Below are positions 36,541-46,200 of a stretch of 64,000 nt of DNA, piece after piece. Every line of letters starts with the position of its first letter. Positions within the stretch are counted from its first letter, which is position 1. Position numbers and translations under genes: made by a program. The notes under the pieces were generated by a model, which was not told where the DNA came from, searched no databases, and saw nothing but the letters and a program-made list of their open reading frames with translations. Source of the DNA: Desulfosporosinus lacus DSM 15449 (GTDB lineage Bacteria > Bacillota > Desulfitobacteriia > Desulfitobacteriales > Desulfitobacteriaceae); NCBI RefSeq assembly GCF_900129935.1, contig NZ_FQXJ01000003.1, positions 124,001 to 188,000 on the forward strand, read 5' to 3'.

Positions 36541-37428
36541 GTGTTTAGAAAAAGAGCGGATAAACCATCGTCTGAAAATCGAAATACGGTGAAAGTACAA
36601 AGGACAAAAGATGATACCCTGAAATCCGAGCCAATCAAAAAGGCATTACCTAAGCCAAAATTGAACCTCAATAGATTCAAAAACAGAACAACCATAGGAA
36701 TTGCTTGTATTATCCTCGCTTTTCTTATTGTTTTTGGACTATCACCCCTGATCAATAAGGCTGCGAAAGCCCAGACTGTTATTGTAAGGGTTGAAAAAGA
36801 TATCGAAGCTGGTCAAAGGGTAACCGCGGATAAGATTGAGAAGGTGACAGTGGGGGGATACAACCTTCCTGGCAATGTAGCAAAACGAGCGGAGGATGTA
36901 GTGGGCAAATATGCGATAGCGGGACTAAAACCGGGCGATTACATTTTATCTAGTAAAATATCCTCCGATCCCTTTTTCAATAACCCTTATCTATATAATC
37001 TTCCCGAAGGGAAAGTGGCCATTTCAGTTAGTTTGAAAAGCCTTGCGTCAGGGTTATCAGGAAAGCTTCAAAATGGTGATATTGTCTCTTTGATTGCGAT
37101 AGGTGGTAACAATGGAAAAAAGGAAGCTGTACGGTTGCCAGAACTTGAATATGTAGAAGTATTAGCGGTGACCACAAAGAAGGGATCGGATAGTAATCAG
37201 CAAAATCAAGGTGAGTCAACTGAAGATCAGGATATTCCTGCGACAGTTATTTTAAGCGTCAACCCAATACAAGCTTTAAAGCTGGCCGAATATGAGGAAA
37301 ATGGCAAGCTTCATGCAACATTAGTGAGTAGGGGCAACGAGGAGAAAAAACAAATGCTTCTGGCTGCTCAGGAAAGCATCTTTTCTCAAAGCCCAGAAGG
37401 TAAGGAGGGGACAGCGAGTGGGGAGTAA
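36541..37428 (+). CDS. cpaB: CpaB/RcpC-like Flp pilus assembly protein (SAF domain)
   Basis: A 295-residue protein with a basic cytoplasmic N-terminus, one membrane helix (IGIACIILAFLIVFGLSPL, ~58-76), and then an SAF domain (VIVRVEKDIEAGQRVTADKIE, ~85-150) with the GDYIL strand. CpaB/RcpC helps Flp pili cross the envelope. GTG start behind GAGGAGG. It overlaps the next gene by 11 bases. Confidence 0.83.
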   Translation: MFRKRADKPSSENRNTVKVQRTKDDTLKSEPIKKALPKPKLNLNRFKNRTTIGIACIILAFLIVFGLSPLINKAAKAQTVIVRVEKDIEAGQRVTADKIEKVTVGGYNLPGNVAKRAEDVVGKYAIAGLKPGDYILSSKISSDPFFNNPYLYNLPEGKVAISVSLKSLASGLSGKLQNGDIVSLIAIGGNNGKKEAVRLPELEYVEVLAVTTKKGSDSNQQNQGESTEDQDIPATVILSVNPIQALKLAEYEENGKLHATLVSRGNEEKKQMLLAAQESIFSQSPEGKEGTASGE

Positions 37429-38164
37429 TCAGATGATCGCAATCTGGGGAAGCCCGGGGAGCGGAAAGACCGTAGTTAGCATGAAGCTGGCCAGAATTTT
37501 GGCCTCTAAGCAAAAGACAGTTGCCTTGGTGTTATGCGATCTTCTTTGTCCGATGCTACCTGTTCTTTTTCCAACAATAGATCCTAAAGAGAGATCCTTA
37601 GGGATACTCTTAACAAAGGCAGATATGAATCAGGAAGCTATCTTGTCTAATCTTATATTGCCTAATGATGGAGAGTTTATAGGAGTATTGGGATATAAGA
37701 AAGGTGAAAATAGTACATCCTATCCAGACTATACCGTGGAGAAGGCCGCGGACCTATTTTTATTGCTTCGCCATAAAGTGGATTATGTTATTGTAGATTG
37801 TACAAGTCAATTATCAGGAGATGATTTATCCACTGTAGCCCTGAGGGATGCAGATCAAGTGCTTCGATGCGGGACAGCTGATTTAAAGGGACTGTCCTTT
37901 TTTGATGCTCAATTACCTGTGTTGTCCATGAATAAAGCGTTTCGTACAGAAAGGCATCTTAAAGCGTTATCCGGATTTAAAAGCTATTCCCCTAAGAAGG
38001 AAGTGGCTGAAGCCTATGGGAATATAGATTTCTTCTTGTCTTTTGCTGAGGAAATAGAGCGACAATGCTTAGAAGGGAGGCTCTTAGATCCTCTGAAGAC
38101 TTCAGAAGGTAAGAGTTTTGTAAAAGAATTAAAGAGATTCGCTTTGGAGGTATTTGATGAGTAA
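37418..38164 (+). CDS. CpaE/TadZ-like ParA-family ATPase
   Basis: A 248-residue P-loop protein with GSPGSGKTVVSMKL (~11-24), VLCDLL switch-like segment and VDYVIVDCTSQL (Walker B, ~125-136). In Tad systems TadZ/CpaE positions the secretion ATPase at the membrane. It is followed directly by CpaF. GTG start with GGAGGGGAC upstream. The deviant Walker lysine of ParA is not evident, so it may be a degenerate member. Confidence 0.75.
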   Translation: MGSNQMIAIWGSPGSGKTVVSMKLARILASKQKTVALVLCDLLCPMLPVLFPTIDPKERSLGILLTKADMNQEAILSNLILPNDGEFIGVLGYKKGENSTSYPDYTVEKAADLFLLLRHKVDYVIVDCTSQLSGDDLSTVALRDADQVLRCGTADLKGLSFFDAQLPVLSMNKAFRTERHLKALSGFKSYSPKKEVAEAYGNIDFFLSFAEEIERQCLEGRLLDPLKTSEGKSFVKELKRFALEVFDE

Positions 38165-39575
38165 TCTGTTTAAACAAAATGTTAATATTCGTGATTATAA
38201 GCTGGTGTTAGATGAAGTCCAAGAGTATATATCAACCACTTATGCTACAGCGTTTGATGATGACGATGATCGTCAGAAGGAGCAGATTAAACTCTATATC
38301 ACTAAGTTTATAGAGGACAAGAACTTAGGTGTTAATAACCTGTCTAAGGAACAACTGGTGGATAAGCTTTATTTTGAGATGAAAGAAGCATCGTTTTTAA
38401 CGCAATATCTTGAATCCAAAGATATGGAAGAAATCAATATAAATTCATGGGACGATATAAAACTTAACATGGCGGATGGGCGCAAGATAACACTTGATGA
38501 ACATTTTAATTCCCCCCAGCACGCGCTTGATGTCATTAAACGTTTACTTCGTCCATCAGGGGCTATTCTTGATGATGAAAGTCCCATGGTGCGCGGTCAT
38601 TTGCGGAACAATATTCGGATTACAGCTTACGCTCCTCCGGTTGTGGATGCAAAGGTAGGTGTTTCCGCATCCATTCGTATTGTTAATCCTCAACATTTAT
38701 GCAGGGAGGATTTCGTAAAAAAAGGGACAGCAACGCCGGAAATGCTGGATGAACTAAGTTTGCTCTTGCGCTATGGCATTAGTATTTGCATCGGTGGCTC
38801 AACTGGATCGGGGAAAACTACGACCTTGTCGTGGCTGCTGGAATCAGTACGCCGATACAAACGAATTTTCACTATTGAAGTTGAGAACCGGGAATTTGAT
38901 CTTGTTGAGAAAAATGAGCAGGGTAAAACTATGACTAATGTGGTGCATACAGTGACCCGAAGAAGTGATAATCCCAAACGAGTGATTGATGTAGAAAAGC
39001 TGTTGGAATATGGACTTACGACGAATCCGGACATCATCGGTATTGGTGAAATGAAAAGCTCTGAAGCTTATGGGGCTCAGGAAGCAGCTCGGACAGGCCA
39101 TGCCGTGGTTACGACGACTCACACCAACTCGTGTGAGGCGGCTTATCCACGGATGCGAACCCTTTGTAAGCAAAAATACGATCTCAATGATAAAACTTTA
39201 GATGATATGGTATCTGAAGCTTTTCCCATTGTGGTATTTCAAAAAGAACTAGAGGATCATTCTCGAAAAATCATGGAAATAACAGAATGCGAAATTCTAT
39301 CTAATGGAGAGCGAAAACTACACACACTTTGGCGTTACAATGTCGTGGAGAACAAGATTATTGGTGGCAAAACGATAATCAAAGGGTATTTTGAGCGGGT
39401 AAACCCTATTTCGGAGAGAATGCAAAAGCGTTTAATTCAAAATGGGATGCCTAAGTTAATATTAGATCAATTTTTGGAAGGAGGGTTTAGTGATGATGTT
39501 ATCGCTCATTGCGTTCCTGGCGTTAGTGGCAGGGAGCTTTTTACTCCTAAGGCTGTCGCCGGTGGAAATGGCTGA
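38157..39575 (+). CDS. tadA: CpaF/TadA secretion ATPase
   Basis: A 472-residue type II/IV secretion-system ATPase that drives pilus subunit assembly. Walker A is GGSTGSGKTTTL (~residues 220-231), the Asp box and Walker B region follow (PDIIGIGEMKS, where E replaces the usual R/G context), and the HAVVTTTHTNS His box is present. An N-terminal domain (~1-150) precedes the core. ATG 38157 lies six bases after GGAGG and overlaps the upstream stop. It anchors the Tad module inside the conjugation cluster. Confidence 0.93.
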   Translation: MSNLFKQNVNIRDYKLVLDEVQEYISTTYATAFDDDDDRQKEQIKLYITKFIEDKNLGVNNLSKEQLVDKLYFEMKEASFLTQYLESKDMEEININSWDDIKLNMADGRKITLDEHFNSPQHALDVIKRLLRPSGAILDDESPMVRGHLRNNIRITAYAPPVVDAKVGVSASIRIVNPQHLCREDFVKKGTATPEMLDELSLLLRYGISICIGGSTGSGKTTTLSWLLESVRRYKRIFTIEVENREFDLVEKNEQGKTMTNVVHTVTRRSDNPKRVIDVEKLLEYGLTTNPDIIGIGEMKSSEAYGAQEAARTGHAVVTTTHTNSCEAAYPRMRTLCKQKYDLNDKTLDDMVSEAFPIVVFQKELEDHSRKIMEITECEILSNGERKLHTLWRYNVVENKIIGGKTIIKGYFERVNPISERMQKRLIQNGMPKLILDQFLEGGFSDDVIAHCVPGVSGRELFTPKAVAGGNG

Positions 39576-40416
39576 AGAGCTGATTCAAAAGCTTCAAGCA
39601 GAAAAAGTAACCCTTAAAGGAATGGTTGATGCTATCGAAGGAAAGAGAAAACGGGGTCTTAAGAAACTAATCAATGAGACATGGGATATTCTTGTGGTAA
39701 CACAAAAAACAACCATGTTTTCGATCTTAGCCTTAATAGCAGTGGTACTATTCTTTACGGGTATTCTTATTGGCTTAATGTCATCCAACTATTTTCTTAT
39801 ACCGGTCCTCTCTGGAGGATTTTTTCTTTTGCCTTTTTGGTATGTCATTTTTACAGCAACCTCCTATAAAAAACAGCTCAATGCTGAATTAGAAACGGCC
39901 CTTTCCATTGTCACAACATCGTATATTCGAAGTAACGATTTCATTTTAGCCGTAGAAGAAAACATTGAAGTCCTTAATCCGCCAGTGGTTGAACCCTTTA
40001 AAGCCTTTTTGAAGGAAAATAAGTTGATTACATCCAATGTCAAATTAGCGTTAGAAAAACTGCGGGAAAGAATTGACAACGACGTGTTTAAAGAATGGGT
40101 TGATCAGGTGATCGCCTGCCAGCAGGACAAAAGTCTGAAATTCACCCTTTATCCCATCGTGGGGAAATTATCGGATATGAGAACTGTGGGCCTGGAATTG
40201 GATTATCTGCTCTATGGACCTATTAAAGAATTTATCTCTATGGTCTCTTTGGTGTTAGGGAGTATTCCCTTACTCTATTTCCTCAATAAAAATTGGTACA
40301 GCAATATAATGTATACCAGTGCGGGGAAAGCAACCTTGGCTGGAATAATTCTGGTCATTTTCTGGTCATTGGCCGGAGTCATTCGCTTGTCTCGGCCCGT
40401 TGAGTATAAGAGGTGA
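39493..40416 (+). CDS. tadB: TadB-like pilus assembly membrane protein
   Basis: About 307 residues with an N-terminal membrane helix, a pair of helices at ~70-120 and another pair at the C-terminus around a GspF-like helical region (ELETALSIVTTSYIRSNDF). This is the T2SSF/TadB layout. It forms the inner-membrane platform with TadC. The start overlaps the end of cpaF; GGAGGG is upstream. Confidence 0.78.
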   Translation: MMLSLIAFLALVAGSFLLLRLSPVEMAEELIQKLQAEKVTLKGMVDAIEGKRKRGLKKLINETWDILVVTQKTTMFSILALIAVVLFFTGILIGLMSSNYFLIPVLSGGFFLLPFWYVIFTATSYKKQLNAELETALSIVTTSYIRSNDFILAVEENIEVLNPPVVEPFKAFLKENKLITSNVKLALEKLRERIDNDVFKEWVDQVIACQQDKSLKFTLYPIVGKLSDMRTVGLELDYLLYGPIKEFISMVSLVLGSIPLLYFLNKNWYSNIMYTSAGKATLAGIILVIFWSLAGVIRLSRPVEYKR

Positions 40417-40427
40417 GGTGAGGTACT

Positions 40428-41300
40428 GTGTCAGCTTTAGTTATTCTTTTCGCTTGCTTAATCTCAGGAGGTGTGTATTTTTTGTTGACAGCTCAACTGG
40501 ATTTACCTAGCCATGCTGCGACAAAAACGATCTTGAGTTACAAAAAGCAAGGAGTTAATAAGCCCAAGGCGACGGAGACCATGATCTGGCAATTAGCCGT
40601 CAAATTATCCCCATGGATTCGCTTGAACGAGTATAAACAACGAAGGCTTAAAGCCAGTTTGAAATCGACAGGAATTCAATATACTCCTGAAACTTACATG
40701 GCTCAAGCTATAGTTAAAGCCGGGTGTTGCCTCTTAGGCACTATCCCGGCACTGCTCATTTTTCCTCCCATTGCGCTAGGGTTAATTGTTCTTGCAATCT
40801 ATGTCTACTTTTATGAGGTTCAGCGCGTGGATAGGTTATTGAAAAAGAAGCGGGAAGCGATTGAAAATGAATTGCCACGTTTTGTACTCAACGTTGAACA
40901 GGAACTGAAAGCTAGTCGGAATGTAGTCTCCATTCTAGATAAGCACAGAAAAAAAGCTGGGAAGGGACTAGAGAAGGAACTCGAAATCACAGTGGCTGAC
41001 ATGAAAACAGGCAATCAAGAATTAGCTTTATCTAAGCTTGATGCCCGGGTAGGTAGCTCCATGTTGTCTGAGGTAGTGCGCGGTCTGATTGGAGTCATCA
41101 GGGGTGACGATAACGTGCTGTATTTTCAGCGCTTGGCCCATGGGTTTAAACAGATTGAATTTCAAAAGTTGAAAATGATAGCGCAAAAACGTCCTGGGCA
41201 AATGCGTAAATACTCCCTGGCTTTGCTAGGCTGCTTTATCATGGTTTTTGTCATTGCTATTGGGATGCACTTAGTCACGGCTACCGGAGAAATGTTTTAG
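40428..41300 (+). CDS. tadC: TadC-like pilus assembly membrane protein
   Basis: A 290-residue paralogue of the TadB-like protein with membrane helices at the N-terminus, ~100-130 and the C-terminus, and a GspF-type core (ENELPRFVLNVEQELKASRNVVSIL). GTG start behind GAGGTGAGG. It lies 11 bp after tadB and 12 bp before a pseudopilin gene, so operon coupling is strong. Confidence 0.78.
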   Translation: MSALVILFACLISGGVYFLLTAQLDLPSHAATKTILSYKKQGVNKPKATETMIWQLAVKLSPWIRLNEYKQRRLKASLKSTGIQYTPETYMAQAIVKAGCCLLGTIPALLIFPPIALGLIVLAIYVYFYEVQRVDRLLKKKREAIENELPRFVLNVEQELKASRNVVSILDKHRKKAGKGLEKELEITVADMKTGNQELALSKLDARVGSSMLSEVVRGLIGVIRGDDNVLYFQRLAHGFKQIEFQKLKMIAQKRPGQMRKYSLALLGCFIMVFVIAIGMHLVTATGEMF

Positions 41301-41312
41301 GAGAGGAGAAAT

Positions 41313-41714
41313 ATGAAAAAAATCATCTTATCAAAACGTGGTGAAGGTTACCTTGACACGGCCGTTATCGTTTTAGCTTCAGTGATGGTTATAGCTTTAG
41401 CATTAGCGATATATCCAGTTGTTATCGCTAAACATGAACTCAATACCTTTGCCGATGAAGTAAGACGTCAGGTAGAAATTACTGGACAAGTAGGGACGCA
41501 GGCCAATACCAAAATCCAAAACCTTAAAGAAGAAACAGGCCTTGATCCCGTTATTACATGGAATGCCAATTTTCTTTCGGGAAATCGTATCCAGCTTAAT
41601 GATGAGTTTACTGTAAGCCTATCTCATGAATTCGATTTTGGATTTGGACCCTTTGGATCATGGCCGATAACCCTTAAGTCAAAGGCCACGGGAAGCGGCG
41701 AAGTTTACTGGTAA
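41313..41714 (+). CDS. DUF4320/TadE-like pseudopilin
   Basis: A 133-residue protein. A basic leader SKRGEGYLDT precedes a hydrophobic helix (AVIVLASVMVIALALAIYPV) and a soluble domain, as in DUF4320 proteins of clostridial elements. It shares the RGEG-type leader with the 29763 and (less closely) 35764 proteins, so it is probably cut by the local TadV. ATG behind GGAGAGG. Confidence 0.78.
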   Translation: MKKIILSKRGEGYLDTAVIVLASVMVIALALAIYPVVIAKHELNTFADEVRRQVEITGQVGTQANTKIQNLKEETGLDPVITWNANFLSGNRIQLNDEFTVSLSHEFDFGFGPFGSWPITLKSKATGSGEVYW

Positions 41715-42320
41715 CGCTTGATGTCTTTTTAATTCATTTTTGGTCCAAGAAACTTTATAGAACTGTGCCTCTTTAATCTTTTTCCACAAGTCCCAATTAC
41801 CTTGGGCAAGCCTGGCCGTTACTGTAATTAGAAATCGTCTTGGTTTACTAAGGCTGATCGGCGTCACCTCGAAGCCCTTGCGATTAAGCCGGGTAAGTAT
41901 AGAAGAGTTGAGTAGCCAAGTTTTAGTACAGAATTTTGTGCCCACCGGATATCGATCAGCGGCAATAGAGGCTGCCTTAACAAAATCTTTGTAGAATCTT
42001 ACCGCTGAGGTTCTGGTATCACCCTTCATGGATTTAACCATTTTAACGAAGGGGAATATTCTCATACAAAGTGTCAATTGCCTAGTTTCTATTGATAAGT
42101 TAAACATAGACGAAACTCTGTAGGTACCAAAGTAGAATATAAGTTTGATGGTTAATAACAGATTTAATGCAGAGGTCGCGTAGTAGATCCAGGGATTAAA
42201 TAAGGAAATGAGGTGAAAAATGTGCAGGAAGATAACTGCAAGGAAAAAAAGAATAAGAAAGAGGAATCCTGTGATAAACGCCACAATAGTTCGACAAGGC
42301 CTTTGAAAACGATAGAACAA
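41679..42320 (-). CDS. Putative antisense-strand membrane protein inside the transfer cluster
   Basis: An open frame of 213 codons on the minus strand, filling a ~500-bp gap with no plus-strand gene. It has two N-terminal membrane helices and then a soluble part with protein-like composition (RFYKDFVKAASIAADRYP, FCTKTWLLNSSILTRLN). The composition and length argue for a real gene. The start (TTG 42320) has no clear ribosome binding site, and internal ATGs may be used. It overlaps the gene ends on both sides. Family not recognised. Confidence 0.45.
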   Translation of the reverse strand: MFYRFQRPCRTIVAFITGFLFLILFFLAVIFLHIFHLISLFNPWIYYATSALNLLLTIKLIFYFGTYRVSSMFNLSIETRQLTLCMRIFPFVKMVKSMKGDTRTSAVRFYKDFVKAASIAADRYPVGTKFCTKTWLLNSSILTRLNRKGFEVTPISLSKPRRFLITVTARLAQGNWDLWKKIKEAQFYKVSWTKNELKRHQALPVNFAASRGL

Positions 42321-42500
42321 CTTCTCACACTCCTTTTGGTTATTAGTTTGATGATTGGATGGATAGGGATTTATTTATTTGCCCTCAGTTTAACATGGCA
42401 GTATTTTTCCGTCAGTATCAGTTATGCTCTAGCAGGTTTGATAACCATCATTTTTGGGCTATTAAACGTTAAACTCTATAATTTAATTTTCCTTCTGTGA
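42213..42500 (+). CDS. Small two-helix membrane protein
   Basis: A 95-residue ORF with a charged N-terminus (KEKKNKKEE) and two membrane helices (LLTLLLVISLMIGWIGIYLF and YALAGLITIIFGLLNV). GTG 42213 or 42222 could start it; GGTGA is upstream. It overlaps the minus-strand ORF by ~108 bp, so at least one of the two models may be wrong. Confidence 0.45.
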   Translation: MKNVQEDNCKEKKNKKEESCDKRHNSSTRPLKTIEQLLTLLLVISLMIGWIGIYLFALSLTWQYFSVSISYALAGLITIIFGLLNVKLYNLIFLL

Positions 42501-42533
42501 AAATCAAAATAACAGCGAGGTGAAAGAACGACC

Positions 42534-43208
42534 ATGAATCCCTTAATTTCAATAGCCATCTTTCTATTGACCGTACTCATCGGAGGTGCGGTCTATTTCT
42601 TTATGATCCAAAAACAAAAGAAGCAACGCAAAGCCGAAAACAAAGACCAAGAAACCGCCCAGGAGTTCACAAATGTCAAAGACATTCGGGACAAATACCT
42701 CTACACAAGAGATCATCTTATTTTTCAATATCTAAAAATCGATGCCGTCAGCATAGACCTACTCAGCCAACGGGAAAAAGAATCCCTCACTCGAAGGCTT
42801 ACAGCCGAACTCTCCGGAGATCAGCAGACCCTCAAACTCATAGCCGTATCCCGCCCGGTCGATATAAGCCCTCTCATCAATGAATACGCTGAACTCTTAG
42901 CCACATCATCGAACCCAAAGCAAAAAGAGCTGCTTCGCAAGGAAACAGCGGCTATCAGCAATTACGCTCTCAGCGGCGAAGTCGTTGAACGTCAGTTTTA
43001 TTTACCCCTTTGGCAACGTTACGAAGACGACTGTGAACAGGATATTTCCCGCCGCACCAAGGATGTAAAAGCGGCCTTCGAGAGCAGCAAAGTGCCGTGT
43101 GAAATTCTTAAAGAAAAGGATATCACTCGGTTATGTAATCTGATTAATAATCCGGCTTATGTTCATCTTGAAGATACGGATATTAGTCCAACGTTCCCAA
43201 TGCTTTAA
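42534..43208 (+). CDS. Membrane-anchored VirB4 N-terminal-like protein
   Basis: A 224-residue protein with an N-terminal membrane helix (ISIAIFLLTVLIGGAVYFF), then a soluble part (KYLYTRDHLIFQYLKIDAVSIDLLSQ ... ALSGEVVERQFYLPLW). The soluble part resembles the N-terminal domain of VirB4/TraC-type ATPases and lacks any P-loop. The matching motor domain is encoded 4 kb downstream at 47369. I infer a VirB4 split into two genes. ATG with GAGGTGAAAG upstream. Confidence 0.62.
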   Translation: MNPLISIAIFLLTVLIGGAVYFFMIQKQKKQRKAENKDQETAQEFTNVKDIRDKYLYTRDHLIFQYLKIDAVSIDLLSQREKESLTRRLTAELSGDQQTLKLIAVSRPVDISPLINEYAELLATSSNPKQKELLRKETAAISNYALSGEVVERQFYLPLWQRYEDDCEQDISRRTKDVKAAFESSKVPCEILKEKDITRLCNLINNPAYVHLEDTDISPTFPML

Positions 43209-43222
43209 AAGGAGGAAATGGT

Positions 43223-46200
43223 ATGAAAAAACGAATTAGGCTTGTCTTTCTGAGTCTTCTCATTTTCTTTCAGGGTTTTGCCCTATTCCCTAATCAAGCG
43301 TTAGCAATTGAAGGGTACCAACAACCTGTATATACAAAAAATGTGAGAATTAACGGCTCAGTTACCCCAGAAACGATCCAAACACTAGATATACCTAATA
43401 TAAAAGCTATTACTCAGTTAACGGTGGATAATGGTTTTGTGGATTATGATCTATCCGGTGACACAATTACATTGAACCTTTCCGGCGGCGAGGTTAAAGG
43501 AACTCAGTGGAACCCAAATAAATATTCAAAGACGGAAACAGATCAAAAAACATCGTCGTCAGACTCATTTACATCGAGCATAGCCTACTCTGATGAAAGT
43601 GGTTATAGCGGGACTCTAACTAAAGACGGGAGTAGTTATGTCGCCAGTGGGAGTGATATTCCAGAAGACAGTAAAACAGCGACGGATACAAGGGTGACAA
43701 GTGTAGGCGGTAGCGCCGGCTCTTTACCTGCATCGGTTTCATACTCTTCAGATGGATATGCGGGAACTCTATCAACGAGTGGCAGTGCTTATGTTTCCAG
43801 CGGTAGTTACTCAGCTTCTGACAGTATGTTTGTAACAGCACAGACATCTCCTAATTATAATAGTGGAGGATACACAGGAACACTATCATCTTATGTTTAT
43901 AGTGGAAGTTATACTCCAGCAGGAACTCCAAAAGAAATTATACAGGTAGTTGGACATCATACACATGGTAACTTTGAGCTATATCCAGGAGATTCTTTAG
44001 ATTTTGAAATACCTTATACTGAAAACGGTGTCACGATCATGTTAGACCAATATGATATGACTCTTGACGGCGGTGGAGGCTCAAGTCCTCCAGGACCTCA
44101 GATGCTGTATTTATGGTATAAAGGAACATGGCAACAGCCAGCGGTCGATACACGTGTCTATAAATATCAGGGTACAGTAACTAAGCCTGCTTCCGATACA
44201 AGAGTATGGACACAAAACTATTCAGGCACAGTCACAAAACCAGCCTCCGATACGCGTATCTGGAAACAAGATTATTCAGGAACAGTGTATAAGGGTGAGT
44301 ACGAAAATCTGTATGAATATGATGTTGAATTTCAATATGTGCTAAAGCTTGAGCCCCCTCAGTGGGACGTGGATCAAGAAGAACCGACAAACCAAGATGT
44401 AACGGTAACTATTTACTATCCGGATGATTCCTCAGTTAAGGAATATAAACTCAATGATGGAGAATGGCTACCTTACGAATCACCGGTTATCGTACCAGAA
44501 AATTTATCGATCTATGCTAGAAGTTCTGATGGCATAAATTATTCCAATACAGTTTCCCTTGTCATAGACAATATTGATAAAGCCCCCCCGTCGGTTAATG
44601 CGCCTACAGCCACAGCCGATAGTACAAACCAGATTACCGTTACTCCGGATGCGGCGGATGATGCAACGGGACTCCATGAAGCCTCGTTTCTGTACAACCG
44701 TGATGGGGAGGACGTAGGAAGCTGGACTGCTGAATCTTTTGTGGACACGGAATTGACCCCGAATACGCAGTATCACTACAAATACAAAGCCAGAGATTCT
44801 GTTGGCAACGAGAGCGATTATTCTGAGGAGGTACAGCGGTATACCTTGGCTCTTGATCCTATCGGAGTAGAGATTACAACTTCAACGACTGAAAGTATCA
44901 CGTTGAACATTACCAATAATGAACAAAATGAAGAACCGCCTGAAACCCTTATAGAAGTTAGATTAAAGTCTGATGGAACGGTTATAGCTACCTCAGATTG
45001 GTCTGCCGAAATAGAACGAGTGCTGGATGGTCTAAACCTAGATACAGAATATGAACTTTGGGTCAAAGCCAGGAATGGCGATAGGATTGAAAATGAATTT
45101 TTGAAGATGCAGGATAGCTTCTATAGCAACCGTCAGCATCATGGCAGCCTGACAGAGCCGTCAGGGGATAGGATGATTACTGATCATGAAGCGTTTACTT
45201 TATCCGGACGTGCGTGGGACCTAGACCGAGATAAATTAATCGTATCAGCAACAGTAGGGGAGAGCGAAAAGACCTTCGAATTAACGGATACTCCCTCTGA
45301 AGAGCCGGATGCAAATAACTGGTTTGTATCGTTTACCGGAGATGATCTTCCAAATGGTAGCTACAATCTAATCTCTATAAAAATCAAAGATGGCAAAGGG
45401 GAGGAAATAGATATCCCCTTTAACTATACTTTGACCGTGGCTGTAACCAGAATTGTTAAAGTTGAAATTGAACCAGGGACATTAGAAATACCTGTTGGAC
45501 AAACCATGCAATTGTTGGCCACTGCTTATTATTCCAACGGAATCACAAATACCAACTCCCCGATCACGGAGGGAGTAATCTGGTCAAGCAGTTCGCCAGA
45601 AAATATCAGCGTAGACAATCATGGAAAAATCATCGGAGTAGCCAAAGGTAATGCAACGATCTCAGCGAATTTTGAAGGGAAGGTAGCAACAGCAGAAATT
45701 ACAGTCACCGACCCGGTCATCACCTCTATTGAAGTGCAGCCGGAAAGAACGGTCAATCTTGGTAATGCGTTTACCCTCACGGCCATGGCCACTTACTCTG
45801 ACGGAACCGAGGTAGATGTGACCCGTCAGGCAACTTGGTTAAGTCTTAATCCGGAAATTTCCGTCGTTAATCACGGTACGGTAATTGGTAGAAGCCTAGG
45901 TAAGACAACCGTCCAAGCTGAATTAGAGGGTGTGATAGGAAGGGTCCAAGTAGAAGTAACCCCTGCTATCGTTAAGACGGTGAATCTTGAACCAGACCAA
46001 AGTCAACTCCAGCGAGGAGAAAGCCTCTCTTTAAAGGCCATGGCTCATTATTCAGACAACAAGATGGTAAATGTAACTAATGTAGCCACATGGAGTAGCC
46101 TCAATCCTGAAATCGCATCTGTAGATGGCACAGGAAAAGTTATAGGGATAAGTGAAGGCAAGGCTATTATCCAAGCAGGATTTGAAGGAAAGTTAGCAAC

